DNA from: Actinocatenispora rupis
GTDB lineage: Bacteria > Actinomycetota > Actinomycetes > Mycobacteriales > Micromonosporaceae
DNA: 64,000 nucleotides
Direction: 5' to 3'
NCBI RefSeq assembly: GCF_016861975.1
Contig: NZ_BOMB01000001.1
Span: 248,001 to 312,000 of the forward strand
Positions 29,287 to 40,212 of this stretch are shown piece after piece (positions within the stretch are counted from its first letter, which is position 1; every line of letters begins with the position of its first letter). Below the pieces are notes generated by a model. The model was not told the origin of the DNA. It saw nothing but the letters and a program-made list of their open reading frames with translations, and made no database searches. Position numbers and translations under genes: made by a program.

Positions 29287-29476
29287 GGCGGATGCGCTCG
29301 GGGTCTGCGTGTCTCGGCAGGGAGCAGGCCCGCGTCATCCGGAGCCCGGTCCGGTGGTCACAAAGGGATCCTCACCATCATGATCTCGTACGTCGGCTGC
29401 TGATCGTCCGTCCGGTTGGACTGACCTCGGGGCGCGCAGACCGACCGAACACCCACCCGACGGAGCAATCTCCCAC

Positions 29477-31003
29477 ATGACGAGCAGTGTCGAGGCCACC
29501 TCGAACATCGCCGCGGCCAGCAAGGCCGGCGGCAACCAGATCGCCGTTGACGACATCGGTTCCGAGGAAGCGTTCCTCGCCGCCATCGACGAGACGATCA
29601 AGTACTTCAATGACGGCGACATCGTCGAAGGTACCGTCGTCAAGGTCGACCGGGACGAGGTCCTGCTCGACATCGGTTACAAGACGGAGGGCGTGATCCC
29701 CTCCCGCGAGCTGTCCATCAAGCACGATGTGGACCCGCACGAGGTCGTGTCGGTCGGTGACCACATCGAGGCCCTGGTTCTCCAGAAGGAGGACAAGGAG
29801 GGCCGGCTGATCCTCTCGAAGAAGCGCGCGCAGTACGAGCGGGCGTGGGGCACGATCGAGAAGATCAAGGACGAGGACGGCGTGGTTCGCGGCACCGTCA
29901 TCGAGGTGGTCAAGGGTGGCCTGATCCTGGACATCGGTCTGCGTGGCTTCCTGCCTGCCTCCCTGGTGGAGATGCGGCGCGTGCGCGACCTCCAGCCGTA
30001 CGTGGGGCGCGAGCTCGAAGCGAAGATCATCGAGCTGGACAAGAACCGCAACAACGTGGTTCTGTCGCGCCGCGCCTGGCTGGAGCAGACCCAGTCCGAG
30101 GTGCGCACCGAGTTCCTCAACAAGCTGGCGAAGGGGCAGGTCCGCAAGGGCGTCGTGTCCTCGATCGTCAACTTCGGTGCGTTCGTCGACCTGGGCGGCG
30201 TGGACGGTCTGGTGCACGTCTCCGAGCTGTCCTGGAAGCACATCGACCACCCGTCCGAGGTCGTCGAGGTCGGCCAGGAGGTCGAGGTCGAGGTGCTGGA
30301 CGTCGACCTGGAGCGCGAGCGCGTGTCGCTGTCGCTCAAGGCGACCCAGGAGGACCCGTGGCGTCAGTTCGCCCGGACCCACCAGATCGGCCAGATCGTG
30401 CCGGGCAAGGTCACGAAGCTGGTTCCGTTCGGTGCGTTCGTGCGCGTCGACGACGGCATCGAGGGCCTGGTGCACATCTCCGAGCTGGCCGAGCGCCACG
30501 TCGAGGTGCCGGAGCAGGTCGTGACCGTCGGCAAGGAGGTCATGGTCAAGGTCATCGACATCGACCTTGAGCGCCGTCGGATCTCGCTGTCGCTGAAGCA
30601 GGCCAACGAGGGCTTCGTCGACACCGGCGAGGAGCACTTCGACCCCACGCTGTACGGCATGGCCGCCGAGTACGACGCCGAGGGGAACTACAAGTACCCC
30701 GAGGGCTTCGACCCGGAGACCGGCGAGTGGCTGGAGGGCTACGACTCGCAGCGCGAGACGTGGGAGCGGGAGTACGCCGAGGCGCACACCCGGTTCGAGC
30801 AGCACATGAAGCAGATCACGGAGTCGCGCGAGGCGGAGGCCGCCGCGGCGGCCGAGGCCCCGGCGGCGAGCGCGGGCGCGAGCACCAGCAGCGCGCCGGC
30901 GCAGAGCGCCCCGGCCGCGGGTGGTGCCGAGCCGGCGGGCACGCTGGCCACGGACGAGGCCCTGGCCGCGCTCCGCGAGAAGCTGGCCGGCGGCAAGGGC
31001 TGA
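29477..31003 (+). CDS. rpsA: 30S ribosomal protein S1
   Basis: Helps the 30S subunit bind and unfold mRNA. It has 508 residues and four S1 (OB-fold) repeats: GDIVEGTVVKVDRDEVLLDIGYKTEG at about 54, RGTVIEVVKGGLILDIGLRGFLP at about 139, RKGVVSSIVNFGAFVDLGGVDGLVH at about 224, and PGKVTKLVPFGAFVRVDDGIEGLVH at about 309. Actinobacterial S1 proteins carry four repeats, unlike the six of Escherichia coli. An acidic linker (YDAEGNYKYPEGFDPETGEW) and an Ala/Ser/Gln-rich tail follow; such tails vary between genera. The ATG is the first codon of the conserved MTSSVEATS. A strong terminator follows. Confidence 0.97.
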   Translation: MTSSVEATSNIAAASKAGGNQIAVDDIGSEEAFLAAIDETIKYFNDGDIVEGTVVKVDRDEVLLDIGYKTEGVIPSRELSIKHDVDPHEVVSVGDHIEALVLQKEDKEGRLILSKKRAQYERAWGTIEKIKDEDGVVRGTVIEVVKGGLILDIGLRGFLPASLVEMRRVRDLQPYVGRELEAKIIELDKNRNNVVLSRRAWLEQTQSEVRTEFLNKLAKGQVRKGVVSSIVNFGAFVDLGGVDGLVHVSELSWKHIDHPSEVVEVGQEVEVEVLDVDLERERVSLSLKATQEDPWRQFARTHQIGQIVPGKVTKLVPFGAFVRVDDGIEGLVHISELAERHVEVPEQVVTVGKEVMVKVIDIDLERRRISLSLKQANEGFVDTGEEHFDPTLYGMAAEYDAEGNYKYPEGFDPETGEWLEGYDSQRETWEREYAEAHTRFEQHMKQITESREAEAAAAAEAPAASAGASTSSAPAQSAPAAGGAEPAGTLATDEALAALREKLAGGKG

Positions 31004-31026
31004 TCGGCCGGTAGCACGTACGAAGC

Positions 31027-31059
31027 GGAGCCCCGTCGGACCTGGTCCGGCGGGGCTCC
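31027..31059 (+). terminator. rpsA intrinsic terminator
   Basis: GGAGCCCCGTCGG pairs with CCGGCGGGGCTCC (13 bp, one G-U) around a 7-nt loop, 23 nt after the rpsA stop and before coaE. Confidence 0.85.
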
Positions 31060-31103
31060 GTCGTGTCCGGGGGAGTCGGCGGCGGCCCCACGGCGACGGC
31101 TGG

Positions 31104-31109
31104 CAGACT
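31104..31109 (+). promoter_or_regulatory. Candidate leaderless -10 box of coaE
   Basis: CAGACT, one base from TAGACT, lies 7 nt before the GTG at 31117. Confidence 0.35.
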
Positions 31110-31116
31110 TGCGGCC

Positions 31117-32298
31117 GTGCTGCGGGTGGGACTGACCGGCGGGATCGGCGCCGGCAAGAGCGAGGTGGCCGGGCTGCTGGTGGCGCGCGGCGCCGTCCTC
31201 GTCGACTCCGACGTACTGGCGCGCGAGGTCGTCGCCCCCGGTACGCCGGGGATCGCGGCGGTGGCGGCCGAGTTCGGTGCGGACGTGGTCGGTGCGGACG
31301 GGCTGGACCGGGCGCGGCTGGCGCAGATCGTGTTCGCCGATCCGGCCGCGCGGGGCCGGCTGGAGGCGATCGTGCACCCGCTCGTCCGTGCCCGCGCGGC
31401 GAAGCTGATCGCCGCGGCCCCGGCCGACGCGGTCGTCGTCAACGACGTACCGCTGCTGGTGGAGACGGGGCTGACGCCGACGTACCACCTGGTGCTGGTG
31501 GTGGCGGCGGACCCGGCGGTGCGGCGCGAACGGCTGGTCGCGCGCGGCATGACCGCCGAGGCGGCCGACGCCCGGATCGCCGCCCAGGCCACCGACGCGC
31601 AACGCGCCGCCGCCGCCGACGTCCTGCTCGACAACTCCGGTACCCGCGAGGCGCTGGCCGCGGCGGTGGACACGCTGTGGTCGACGCGGCTGGTGCCGTA
31701 CGAGCGGAACGTGCGGGAACGCAACCCCGTGCGCCGGCCCGAGACGCTGCACATCGCCGAACCCGATCCGACCTGGCCGCAGCAGTACGAACGGGTCGCC
31801 GCCCGGATCCGGCACGCGCTCGGCGACCGGTACCTGCGGCTCGACCACATCGGCTCCACCTCCGTGCCCGGACTCGCCGCCAAGGACGTGCTCGACCTGC
31901 AACTCGTCGTACCGGACCTCGCCGCCGCCGACGACCTCGCCGACCTGCTCGCCGCCACCGGCCTCCCGCGGTACGCCGGCGACTGGTGGGACGGCCCGCC
32001 ACCCGGCGGTGCCCCGGAAGCCTTGCTGGTCAAGCGATTCCATGGCTCCGCCGACCCCGGCCGGCTCGTCCAACTGCACGTCCGGACCGCCGCGTCACCC
32101 GCCTGGCGGTACGCGCTGGCGTTCCGCGACTGGCTGCGCGCCGAACCCGCCGCCCTCGCCAGCTACGCCGCGCTCAAACGCCGGCTCGCCGACACCGGCG
32201 CCACGACCACGGAGTACGCCGAGTTGAAGGATCCCTGGTTCGCCCGGGCGCTGCCCGAACTCGACCGCTGGACCGCCGAGACCGCCTGGTCCGCCTGA
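31117..32298 (+). CDS. coaE: Dephospho-CoA kinase fused to a GrpB/UPF0157 domain
   Basis: Last step of coenzyme A synthesis: ATP-dependent phosphorylation of dephospho-CoA. The N-terminal 200 residues are CoaE: P-loop TGGIGAGKS at 7-15, [42 protein letters not shown]. The C-terminal 170 residues are a GrpB nucleotidyltransferase-fold domain ([58 protein letters not shown]). This fusion is known in actinobacteria, including Mycobacterium tuberculosis CoaE, where the extra domain is thought to help folding. The total is 393 residues from the GTG at 31117; an earlier GTG at 31063 lies next to the terminator and was rejected. Confidence 0.94.
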   Translation: MLRVGLTGGIGAGKSEVAGLLVARGAVLVDSDVLAREVVAPGTPGIAAVAAEFGADVVGADGLDRARLAQIVFADPAARGRLEAIVHPLVRARAAKLIAAAPADAVVVNDVPLLVETGLTPTYHLVLVVAADPAVRRERLVARGMTAEAADARIAAQATDAQRAAAADVLLDNSGTREALAAAVDTLWSTRLVPYERNVRERNPVRRPETLHIAEPDPTWPQQYERVAARIRHALGDRYLRLDHIGSTSVPGLAAKDVLDLQLVVPDLAAADDLADLLAATGLPRYAGDWWDGPPPGGAPEALLVKRFHGSADPGRLVQLHVRTAASPAWRYALAFRDWLRAEPAALASYAALKRRLADTGATTTEYAELKDPWFARALPELDRWTAETAWSA

Positions 32299-32700
32299 CC
32301 ACCGTCATCCGGTACTGCCCGGGCCCGGCCGTGCGCCGCGTCGCCCGGGTACGGCATGGCTCGGTGTGTCGGTGCGCTGGTCGTACGGCCGTGTCGGTTA
32401 GGGCTGTGCCGGGGCGCTGTGGCGCGGCGTGGCGCCTTCGGGTCTGGGCCGTGGGTGGGCGCGGTGTTTGCGGGGCGTGCCCTCGTCGGACGGGACACGG
32501 ATCCCCTGTCTGGCTTGGGATCCACCCGAGGTGGCCGCGCACCGCCGGTCGCCCTGGTCCACTGTGGAGGAACGTACGCGGTCGGCCACTGCCACCGCAC
32601 CGCTGTCCCGCGCCACCGCGACGAGCCGGTCGTGCAACCGGCCGGGCGCGAGGAAGTACTTCGGTTCGGCAGCATTGTCATGCCCGTGCGTGGCGCCGAC

Positions 32701-32856
32701 CCGGCTCGGTCTGCGGGCAGGACGTGGTGGCCTGGTATCGCGTGGCGCCGTCCCGGTTCGGTCTGGGGGTAGAACGTGGTGGCCGGGTTCTGGGTGGCGT
32801 CGTCCCGGTTCGGTCTGCGTGCAGGACGTGGTGGCCTGGTTCTGGGTGGTGCCGTC
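32701..32856. repeat. Three tandem 52-bp repeats
   Basis: Copies at 32701-32752, 32753-32804 and 32805-32856 share CCGGTTCGGTCTG, the middle ACGTGGTGGCC and the end GGTGGCGCCGTC, with scattered substitutions. A fourth, decayed copy seems to start at 32857. A different pair built on GGACTGCGGACNCCGTCTCG follows at about 32875 and 32908. The period is not divisible by three. Confidence 0.85.
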
Positions 32857-33224
32857 GCGGGTTCGGCAACGGGTGGACTGCGGACACCGTCTCGGTTGGT
32901 CACAGGCGGACTGCGGACGCCGTCTCGTGCCGATTCCGGTGGGCGGCGATGGCTGGCCTTGCGCGGCGCCAGTTCGGTTCGGTCTACCAGCGGGCTCCGA
33001 TGATCTGGTGCTGGCTAATCTGTCCGGTCTTCGTGAACGAGGCGGCCCCGTCGTGCCCTTGCGCGGGCTGGTTCGGCTTCGTGGCAACGTTTCCGCCGCT
33101 TCACGCGGCTTCACCGGCAGGCAGGCGCGGGTCTCGCCGCGCCGGTTGATGCCAACGGTTTCGGGAATCGCTGTGATGCGGGGGACCGTTGGCTGATGGC
33201 GCCGGCTCGGATCGTCGTTCCTAC

Positions 33225-33297
33225 GGCCCGGTGGCCCGGTGGCCCGGTGGCCCGGTGCCCGGCGGCCCGGTGGTGCGGTGGTGCGGTGGTGCGGTGG
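33225..33297. repeat. Octamer tandem repeat (GGCCCGGT / GGTGCGGT)
   Basis: Four GGCCCGGT units (33225-33256), a 7-bp slipped unit, one more GGCCCGGT (33264-33271) and three GGTGCGGT units (33272-33295). This is a microsatellite-like tract likely to vary by slippage. Confidence 0.85.
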
Positions 33298-33639
33298 CTT
33301 GCACGCCGCACGCGCCGCGGACATGAAACCAGCTACCTAGAAAGCCCGTGAGTGCGGTGCCCGAGACCACAGCACCGTTCCGCCTACACCCATGCCACCC
33401 CATCCGCAGAGCACGCCCGGAGCGTTGTACCTGCAGAGGCGCACCCGCAGCGTCGCGTGCGCAAGGCCGGGCACGCATTGCCACACCGGCAGCGCCACAC
33501 CAGCAGCGCCGCACCCACAGCATCGCGACCGGGCCGCGGCGCCGCCGTACAACCGCACCGCGGCGCCCACCCGCAGTCCCGACCAGAGCGGCGCCCGCAG
33601 AACCGCCCACGGAACTTCACCAACTCACCCGGCCTGCGC

Positions 33640-33935
33640 CGGACTGCCCGCACCCACCCGGCCGGCACCGCGCCGATCGCGCCCGCGCCGACCCGCCGGC
33701 CCCGCGCCCGCGTCGACCGCGCCGACCCCGCGCCCACGTCGACCGCGCCGAGCGCCGGCCGGCACCGTGCCGATCGCGTCCGGGCCCGCGCCGCCCACGC
33801 CGACCCCGCGCCCGTGCCGATCGCGCTCGCACCGACCCGCCAGCCCCGCGCCCGCACCGCCCGCGCCGACCCGCCGGCCCCGCGCCGCCCACGCCGCCCA
33901 CGCCGACCCCGCGTCCGCGTCGGCCCGTACGCGGA
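33640..33935. repeat. C-rich degenerate repeat tract
   Basis: About 300 bases with strong C-over-G bias on the + strand, built of variants of CGCCGACCCGCCGGCCCCGC and GTGCCGATCGCG. All frames are low complexity, and no start signal belongs to it. Confidence 0.7.
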
Positions 33936-34010
33936 TCTGACAGATGTCATGGGGGATCGGTGGTGGTACGGCACTACCTCGGGTACGGCGGGGACGGGAC
34001 GCTGGTGGGC

Positions 34011-34910
34011 GTGAGTGGGAGCGGTGACGCCGTCGTACTGCGCGGCGTACGGAAGAGGTATGGCGACGTGACGGCGGTGGCCGGCGTCGACCTGACGATC
34101 GCGGCGGGCGAGGTGGTGGCGCTGCTGGGTCCGAACGGGGCCGGCAAGTCGACCACGGTGGACATCATGGTGGGGTTGCGGGCGCCGGACGCGGGCGAGG
34201 TGTCGTTGTACGGCATGGCGCCGCGCCGGGCGTTGGACGAGGGCCGGGTCGGCGCCGTACTCCAGGCGGGTGCGTTGCTGCCGAACGCGACGGTGGGGGA
34301 GCTGTTGCGGGCGATCGCCGCGTTGCAGCCGCATCCGTTGCCGGTGGCGGAGGTGGCGGCCGCGGCGGGGGTGTCGGAGCTGTTGCGCCGGCGTACGGAC
34401 AGGTTGTCGGGCGGGCAGCAGCAGCGGGTGCGGTTCGCGTTGGCGCTGGTGGGTGATCCGAGCCTGCTGGTGTTGGACGAGCCGACGGCGGGGCTGGACG
34501 TGGCGGCGCGGCGGGACTTCTGGGCCGGGGTGCGGCGGTACGCGGGGCAGGGCCGGACGGTGCTGTTCAGTACGCACTACCTGGAGGAGGCGGACGAGGT
34601 CGCGGACCGGATCGTCCTGATCGACCGGGGGAGGGTGGTGGCGGACGGTCCGACGACGGCGATCCGGGCGATGGGGTCGGCGCGGCAGGTGCGGTGCACG
34701 TTGCCGGACGCCGACCCGGACGCGTTGCGGGATCTGCCCGGAGTGTCGTCGGTCGAGGTGCACGGCGCGGCGGTCGTACTGCGCAGCAACGATTCGGACG
34801 CGACGCTGCGGGCGCTGCTGGCGGCGTACCCGCTGGCTCATGACGTCGAGGTGAACGCGGCGGCGCTGACGGACGCGTTCCTGGAGCTGACCGGCGCGGA
34901 GGCGCACTGA
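34011..34910 (+). CDS. ABC exporter ATP-binding protein
   Basis: The nucleotide-binding subunit of an ABC-2 exporter, 299 residues from the GTG at 34011; a GTG at 34005 is equally possible. Walker A is GPNGAGKS at 40-47, and the Q-loop region is VGAVLQAGALLPNATV. The signature is [17 protein letters not shown], Walker B is LLVLDEPTAGLDVAARR, and the H-loop is VLFSTHYLEEADEVADRIVLIDRG. The remaining 90 residues form a small accessory domain (VRCTLPDADPDALRDLPGVSSVEV). Longer starts in the C-rich repeat tract upstream were rejected. The stop overlaps the permease ATG, and a DesK/DesR-like two-component system follows; this four-gene layout is common for stress-responsive exporters. Confidence 0.92.
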   Translation: MSGSGDAVVLRGVRKRYGDVTAVAGVDLTIAAGEVVALLGPNGAGKSTTVDIMVGLRAPDAGEVSLYGMAPRRALDEGRVGAVLQAGALLPNATVGELLRAIAALQPHPLPVAEVAAAAGVSELLRRRTDRLSGGQQQRVRFALALVGDPSLLVLDEPTAGLDVAARRDFWAGVRRYAGQGRTVLFSTHYLEEADEVADRIVLIDRGRVVADGPTTAIRAMGSARQVRCTLPDADPDALRDLPGVSSVEVHGAAVVLRSNDSDATLRALLAAYPLAHDVEVNAAALTDAFLELTGAEAH

Positions 34911-35623
34911 TGGGTACCTATCTGCTGCTGGAGGTCCGGCGGACGCTGCGCAGCGTGCCGTTCCTGCTGTACACGGTCGGCTTCCCGGTCGGCTTCTACC
35001 TGCTGTTCACGCAGGTGTTCGGGGGTGGCGCGAGCAACTGGGCGGCGCAGTACATGGTGTCGATGGCGCTGTACGGGGCGATGGGCGCGGGTCTGACGGG
35101 GGTCGGCGCCCGCATCGCCACCGAACGGACCCGGGGCTGGACCCGCACGCTGGCGCTGACGCCGCTGCGCCCCGCCGGGTACCTGGTGATCAAGCTGGCC
35201 GCCTCGGTACTGCTGACGCTGCCGGTGATCCTGCTGGTCATGCTGGCCGGCTTCGCCGTCAACGGGGTGCGCCTGCCGGTGTCGACGTGGCTGCTGCTGG
35301 TGCCGTTGCTGTGGTTGGCGACCTTGCCGTTCACCGCGCTCGGCATCGCCATCGGGTACTCGGCGCGCGACGAGGTCGCGAACGGGGTGTCGATCGTGCT
35401 GCTGTTCGCGCTGTCGATCGGCGGCGGGCTGTGGATGCCGGTGCAGCTGTTCCCGGGCTGGCTGGCGGCGGTGGCGAAGGGCCTCCCGTCGTACCGGGCG
35501 GGCGAGCTGGCGTGGCGGGTGCTGGACGGGCACCAGCCGTTCGGGGCGGGTGCGCTGGTGTTCGCCGGGTGGCTGGTGGCGCTGCTGGCGCTGGCCGGGT
35601 GGCGTTTCCGCCGGGCGTCCTGA
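34910..35623 (+). CDS. ABC-2 type exporter permease
   Basis: 237 residues with six predicted helices. The N-terminal LLLEVRRTLRSVPFLLYTVGFPVGFYLLFTQVFGGG is the helix 1 region. Others are MVSMALYGAMGAGLTGVGARIATERTRGWTRTLALTPLRPAGYLVIKL (the cytoplasmic coupling loop) and the late GGGLWMPVQLFPGWLAAVAKGLPSYRAGELAW. The last matches the BceB/YhaP-like ABC-2 group. The ATG overlaps the ATPase stop by one base (TGATG). The substrate is not deducible. Confidence 0.9.
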   Translation: MGTYLLLEVRRTLRSVPFLLYTVGFPVGFYLLFTQVFGGGASNWAAQYMVSMALYGAMGAGLTGVGARIATERTRGWTRTLALTPLRPAGYLVIKLAASVLLTLPVILLVMLAGFAVNGVRLPVSTWLLLVPLLWLATLPFTALGIAIGYSARDEVANGVSIVLLFALSIGGGLWMPVQLFPGWLAAVAKGLPSYRAGELAWRVLDGHQPFGAGALVFAGWLVALLALAGWRFRRAS

Positions 35624-35658
35624 CCGGCCGTGACAGGGGTGGGGCACCATTGACCGCG

Positions 35659-36777
35659 ATGACGATCGACCACTTCGACTGGACGCCCCGGCGGCGCCGG
35701 CTGGCCACCGTACTGGCCTGCTGCTGGCTGGGCTACCTGGTCCCGGTGATCGTGGCGATGGTGACGGATCCGCCGTCGACGGCGAACCTGGCGCTGGGTG
35801 TGCTGGGGCTGGCCGTGTTCGTCCTGCTGTACGTGCGGCTCGTGTCGGTCGGCATGGTCCGCCCGTTCCAGCTGGCCGCGCCGTACGCGCTGGTCGGGTT
35901 GGTCGCGGTGAGCCTGCTGCTCACGGTGCCGATCGGCGCGCCCTGGCGCTACGCCTTCCCGTACTACCTGATCGCGACGCTGCCGGGGCACCTGCCGCAG
36001 CGCTGGTGGGTGCCGGCGGAGCTGGCCGTGCTGGCCGTCGCGACCGCCGTCGCCGTCTACGAAGGCGACCGGGGCGCGGGACTCGCCGGGTACGTGGCGT
36101 CGGTCGGCGCGGTCGGCCTGTTCGTCTCGATGTTCTACTGGATGCTGATCGCGATGGTGCGGCTGCGGCGGGCGCGGGCCGAGCTGGCCCGGCTGGCCGT
36201 GGCCGACGAACGGTTGCGCATCTCCCGCGACCTGCACGACGTACTCGGCCAGCGGCTCGCCGCGGTGGCGCTCAAGTCGGACCTGGCGCGCCGCCTGGTA
36301 CCGGCGGATCCGGAGCGGGCGGCGGCCGAGATGGCCGACGCGGGGCGGATCGCGCGCGAGGCGCTGGACGAGGTACGGGCGACGGTGTCCGGCTTCCGCG
36401 ACTCGTCGCTGCCCGGTGAGCTGTCGACCGCGCGGTCGCTGCTGGCCGCGGCCGGCGTCGACTGCGTACTGTCCGCGCCGGACGCGGGGGAGCTGCCCGC
36501 CCGGACCGCCGACGTCGCCGGCTGGGTGGTCCGTGAGGGCGTCACCAACGTGGTACGGCACGCCCGCGCGGCGACCGCCCGCATCGTCGTCCGTACCGGG
36601 GCGACGGTGGTGGTGGAGGTCAGCGACGACGGCCGCGGCACCGGCCCCGACACCGGGTACGGCAACGGCCTGACCGGGCTGCGCGAGCGCGTCACCGCCG
36701 CCGGCGGCACGCTGGTCACCGAGCGCGCCGACGGCTGGTACCGGCTGCGCGCCGAACTGCCGGCCGGCACCGGATGA
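35659..36777 (+). CDS. Sensor histidine kinase (HisKA_3, DesK-like)
   Basis: Membrane-bound kinase of the NarL-partner class, 372 residues. Five hydrophobic helices occupy about residues 15-168. The phosphoacceptor is H193 in RLRISRDLHDVLGQRLAAVALKSDLA. The HATPase has N-box VVREGVTNVVRHARA, G1 VSDDGRGTG and G2 YGNGLTGLRERV, the last typical of HisKA_3 kinases. The gene follows the permease by 35 bp. A TTG three codons upstream (35650) has GGGGTGGGG at a better distance and may be the true start. The kinase stop overlaps the response regulator ATG. Confidence 0.92.
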   Translation: MTIDHFDWTPRRRRLATVLACCWLGYLVPVIVAMVTDPPSTANLALGVLGLAVFVLLYVRLVSVGMVRPFQLAAPYALVGLVAVSLLLTVPIGAPWRYAFPYYLIATLPGHLPQRWWVPAELAVLAVATAVAVYEGDRGAGLAGYVASVGAVGLFVSMFYWMLIAMVRLRRARAELARLAVADERLRISRDLHDVLGQRLAAVALKSDLARRLVPADPERAAAEMADAGRIAREALDEVRATVSGFRDSSLPGELSTARSLLAAAGVDCVLSAPDAGELPARTADVAGWVVREGVTNVVRHARAATARIVVRTGATVVVEVSDDGRGTGPDTGYGNGLTGLRERVTAAGGTLVTERADGWYRLRAELPAGTG

Positions 36778-37379
36778 TCCGGCTGCTGCTGGCCGAGGAC
36801 CAGCACCTCGTACGGGGCGCGCTGTCCGCGCTGCTCGGCCTGGAGGCGGACATGACCGTCGTGGCGGAGGCGGCGGACGGCGCGGAGGCGGTGACCGCGG
36901 CGGTCGAGTACCGGCCGGACGTGGCGCTGCTCGACATCGAAATGCCCGTACTGACCGGCATCGACGCCACGGCCGAGATCCGTCGCGCCGCCCCGGAGGT
37001 ACGCGTGCTGATCCTCACCACGTTCGGCCGGCCCGGCTACCTGCGGCGCGCCATGGACGCCGGGGCGCGCGGCTTCGTGGTGAAGGACGCGCCGGCCGCG
37101 GACCTGGCCGCCGCCGTACGGCGGGTCGCGGCCGGGGAGATCGTCCTCGACCCGTCGCTCGCCGTGGCCTCCCTCGGCAGCGGTCCGAGCCCTCTCACCG
37201 ACCGCGAACGCGACGTCCTGCGCGCCGCCGAGGGTGGCGCCTCCGTCGCCGACATCGCCGCCACCCTCGCCCTGTCCGCCGGTACCGTCCGCAACTACCT
37301 GTCCAGCGCCATCGGCAAGACCGCCGCCCGCAACCGCACCGAGGCCGCCCGCATCGCCCACCACAACGGCTGGCTCTGA
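36774..37379 (+). CDS. NarL/LuxR-family response regulator (DesR-like)
   Basis: DNA-binding partner of the preceding kinase, 201 residues. The receiver has acidic E8/D9, phosphoacceptor D54 (VALLDIEMPVL), T in LILTTFGRPGYLRRAMDAGARGF and K in FVVKDAP. The LuxR helix-turn-helix is LTDRERDVLRAAEGGASVADIAATLALSAGTVRNYLSSAIGKTAARNRTEAARIA. The FGRPGYLRRAM switch region resembles DesR-type regulators. It overlaps the kinase by four bases (ATGA). It likely controls the adjacent ABC exporter, as usual for this gene arrangement; that target is inferred. Confidence 0.93.
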   Translation: MIRLLLAEDQHLVRGALSALLGLEADMTVVAEAADGAEAVTAAVEYRPDVALLDIEMPVLTGIDATAEIRRAAPEVRVLILTTFGRPGYLRRAMDAGARGFVVKDAPAADLAAAVRRVAAGEIVLDPSLAVASLGSGPSPLTDRERDVLRAAEGGASVADIAATLALSAGTVRNYLSSAIGKTAARNRTEAARIAHHNGWL

Positions 37380-37742
37380 CCCCGAACGCGGCGAGCCCCA
37401 TCGCCGCGGAATCCGCGAGTGCAGTGCGAGCACAGCCGGTGGCAACCGCGAACGACGCCAAGCACCGCCGCGCGGATTCCGCGGTAGTGCGGCGCGGGCA
37501 CGGCAAGGTGGTGAATCCGGGCGGGTGGCGGCGGCGGGAGGGCGCGGTGGACGCGAGCGCAGCGAAGCGGAATCCGCCCGGTGAAGCCGAATCCCGCGGT
37601 CCCAACACGCCGGGAGACGGCACGGCCGGCGGGGGTGCCGGGGGGCGAAGCCCCACCGGCGCGGGTTCCGGGGGCCGCGCCCCCGGAAAGAATCAGTCTC
37701 GCACCCACGGTCCGCGCGCTCCGCGGACAGGTGTCGCCCGAT

Positions 37743-37774
37743 GCGAGACCCCGGCCCGTGGGCCGGGGTCTCGC
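37743..37774. terminator. Perfect 15-bp hairpin in the response regulator-uvrB spacer
   Basis: GCGAGACCCCGGCCC is followed after two bases by its exact reverse complement. It is 364 bases after the response regulator stop, so it may end the exporter operon transcript or shield uvrB from read-through. Confidence 0.55.
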
Positions 37775-38087
37775 CGGGCAGGTCGCCCGCGGTGGGCGGA
37801 TCGCCTCCACGGCGGTCGCCTCGGGCGCGCTCGCCGACCCTTTCGGGCGGGGCTGCTACCCCCTGCGGAGATGCGGTACGGAACCGTGAGTGGATCGGCC
37901 CGCTCGTCTTCTCCGCCGGTGCCGCAAGCAACCTGCTGACCTTCGACCGTAGACCGGTGGCACGGGTCACACAAGCCGTTCCGGGCGGGAGGCCACGCGG
38001 TCCCGCCGTTTCGGGTGTTTTGGGTACGCCGCGGCGGTGTCGTCCGGGCGCTCGGCCGGCCCCGCCGAACTTGTCGGTGGGTCGTCG

Positions 38088-38093
38088 TACGGT
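38088..38093 (+). promoter_or_regulatory. Candidate leaderless -10 box of uvrB
   Basis: TACGGT, 6 nt before the ATG at 38100; no Shine-Dalgarno sequence. Confidence 0.45.
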
Positions 38094-38099
38094 GGTGGC

Positions 38100-40211
<2,112 letters not shown>

Positions 40212-40212
40212 G

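Larger units (their letters stand above)
28864..29476. other. Divergent spacer between methyltransferase and rpsA
   Basis: 613 bases without a believable gene. It holds the methyltransferase -10 box, a 14-bp inverted repeat (28921-28964), and on the right a relatively AT-rich stretch with the candidate rpsA promoter followed by a 5' leader of about 180 nt. Confidence 0.6.
32299..34010. other. 1.7 kb spacer without a believable gene
   Basis: Several long frames exist, but none has a domain, hydrophobic pattern or actinobacterial codon bias; translations are Pro/Arg/His or Ala/Pro low complexity. The stretch holds 52-bp tandem repeats (32701-32856), a 9-bp inverted repeat (GCCAACGGT at 33151-33159 with ACCGTTGGC at 33185-33193), an octamer tract (33225-33297) and a C-rich tract (33640-33935). 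The ABC transporter promoter must lie at the right end; no clear hexamers were seen. Confidence 0.6.
37380..38099. other. Spacer with several hairpins upstream of uvrB
   Basis: 720 bases without a believable gene. CCGCGGAATCCGCG (about 37402-37415) is mirrored about 60 bases on by CGCGGATTCCGCGG. TCCGGGGGC/GCCCCCGGA forms a 9-bp stem at 37667-37687. The strongest hairpin is annotated at 37743-37774. Translations in this stretch are Arg/Gly/Pro low complexity. No LexA box was recognised before uvrB. Confidence 0.6.

Noticed and set aside
32701-32856. CRISPR array at the 52-bp repeats
   Set aside because: Units are directly adjacent without unique spacers, and no cas genes are present. The same holds for the 42-bp and 17-bp arrays.
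33348-34010. N-terminal extension of the ABC ATPase gene through the C-rich tract
   Set aside because: The extension is Pro/Arg low complexity made by repeats; the ATPase domain starts right after the GTG at 34011.
33352-34014. Pro/Ala/Arg-rich plus-strand frames in the C-rich tract
   Set aside because: They owe their length to lack of stops in GC-rich repeats and have no ribosome-binding site, signal or domain.
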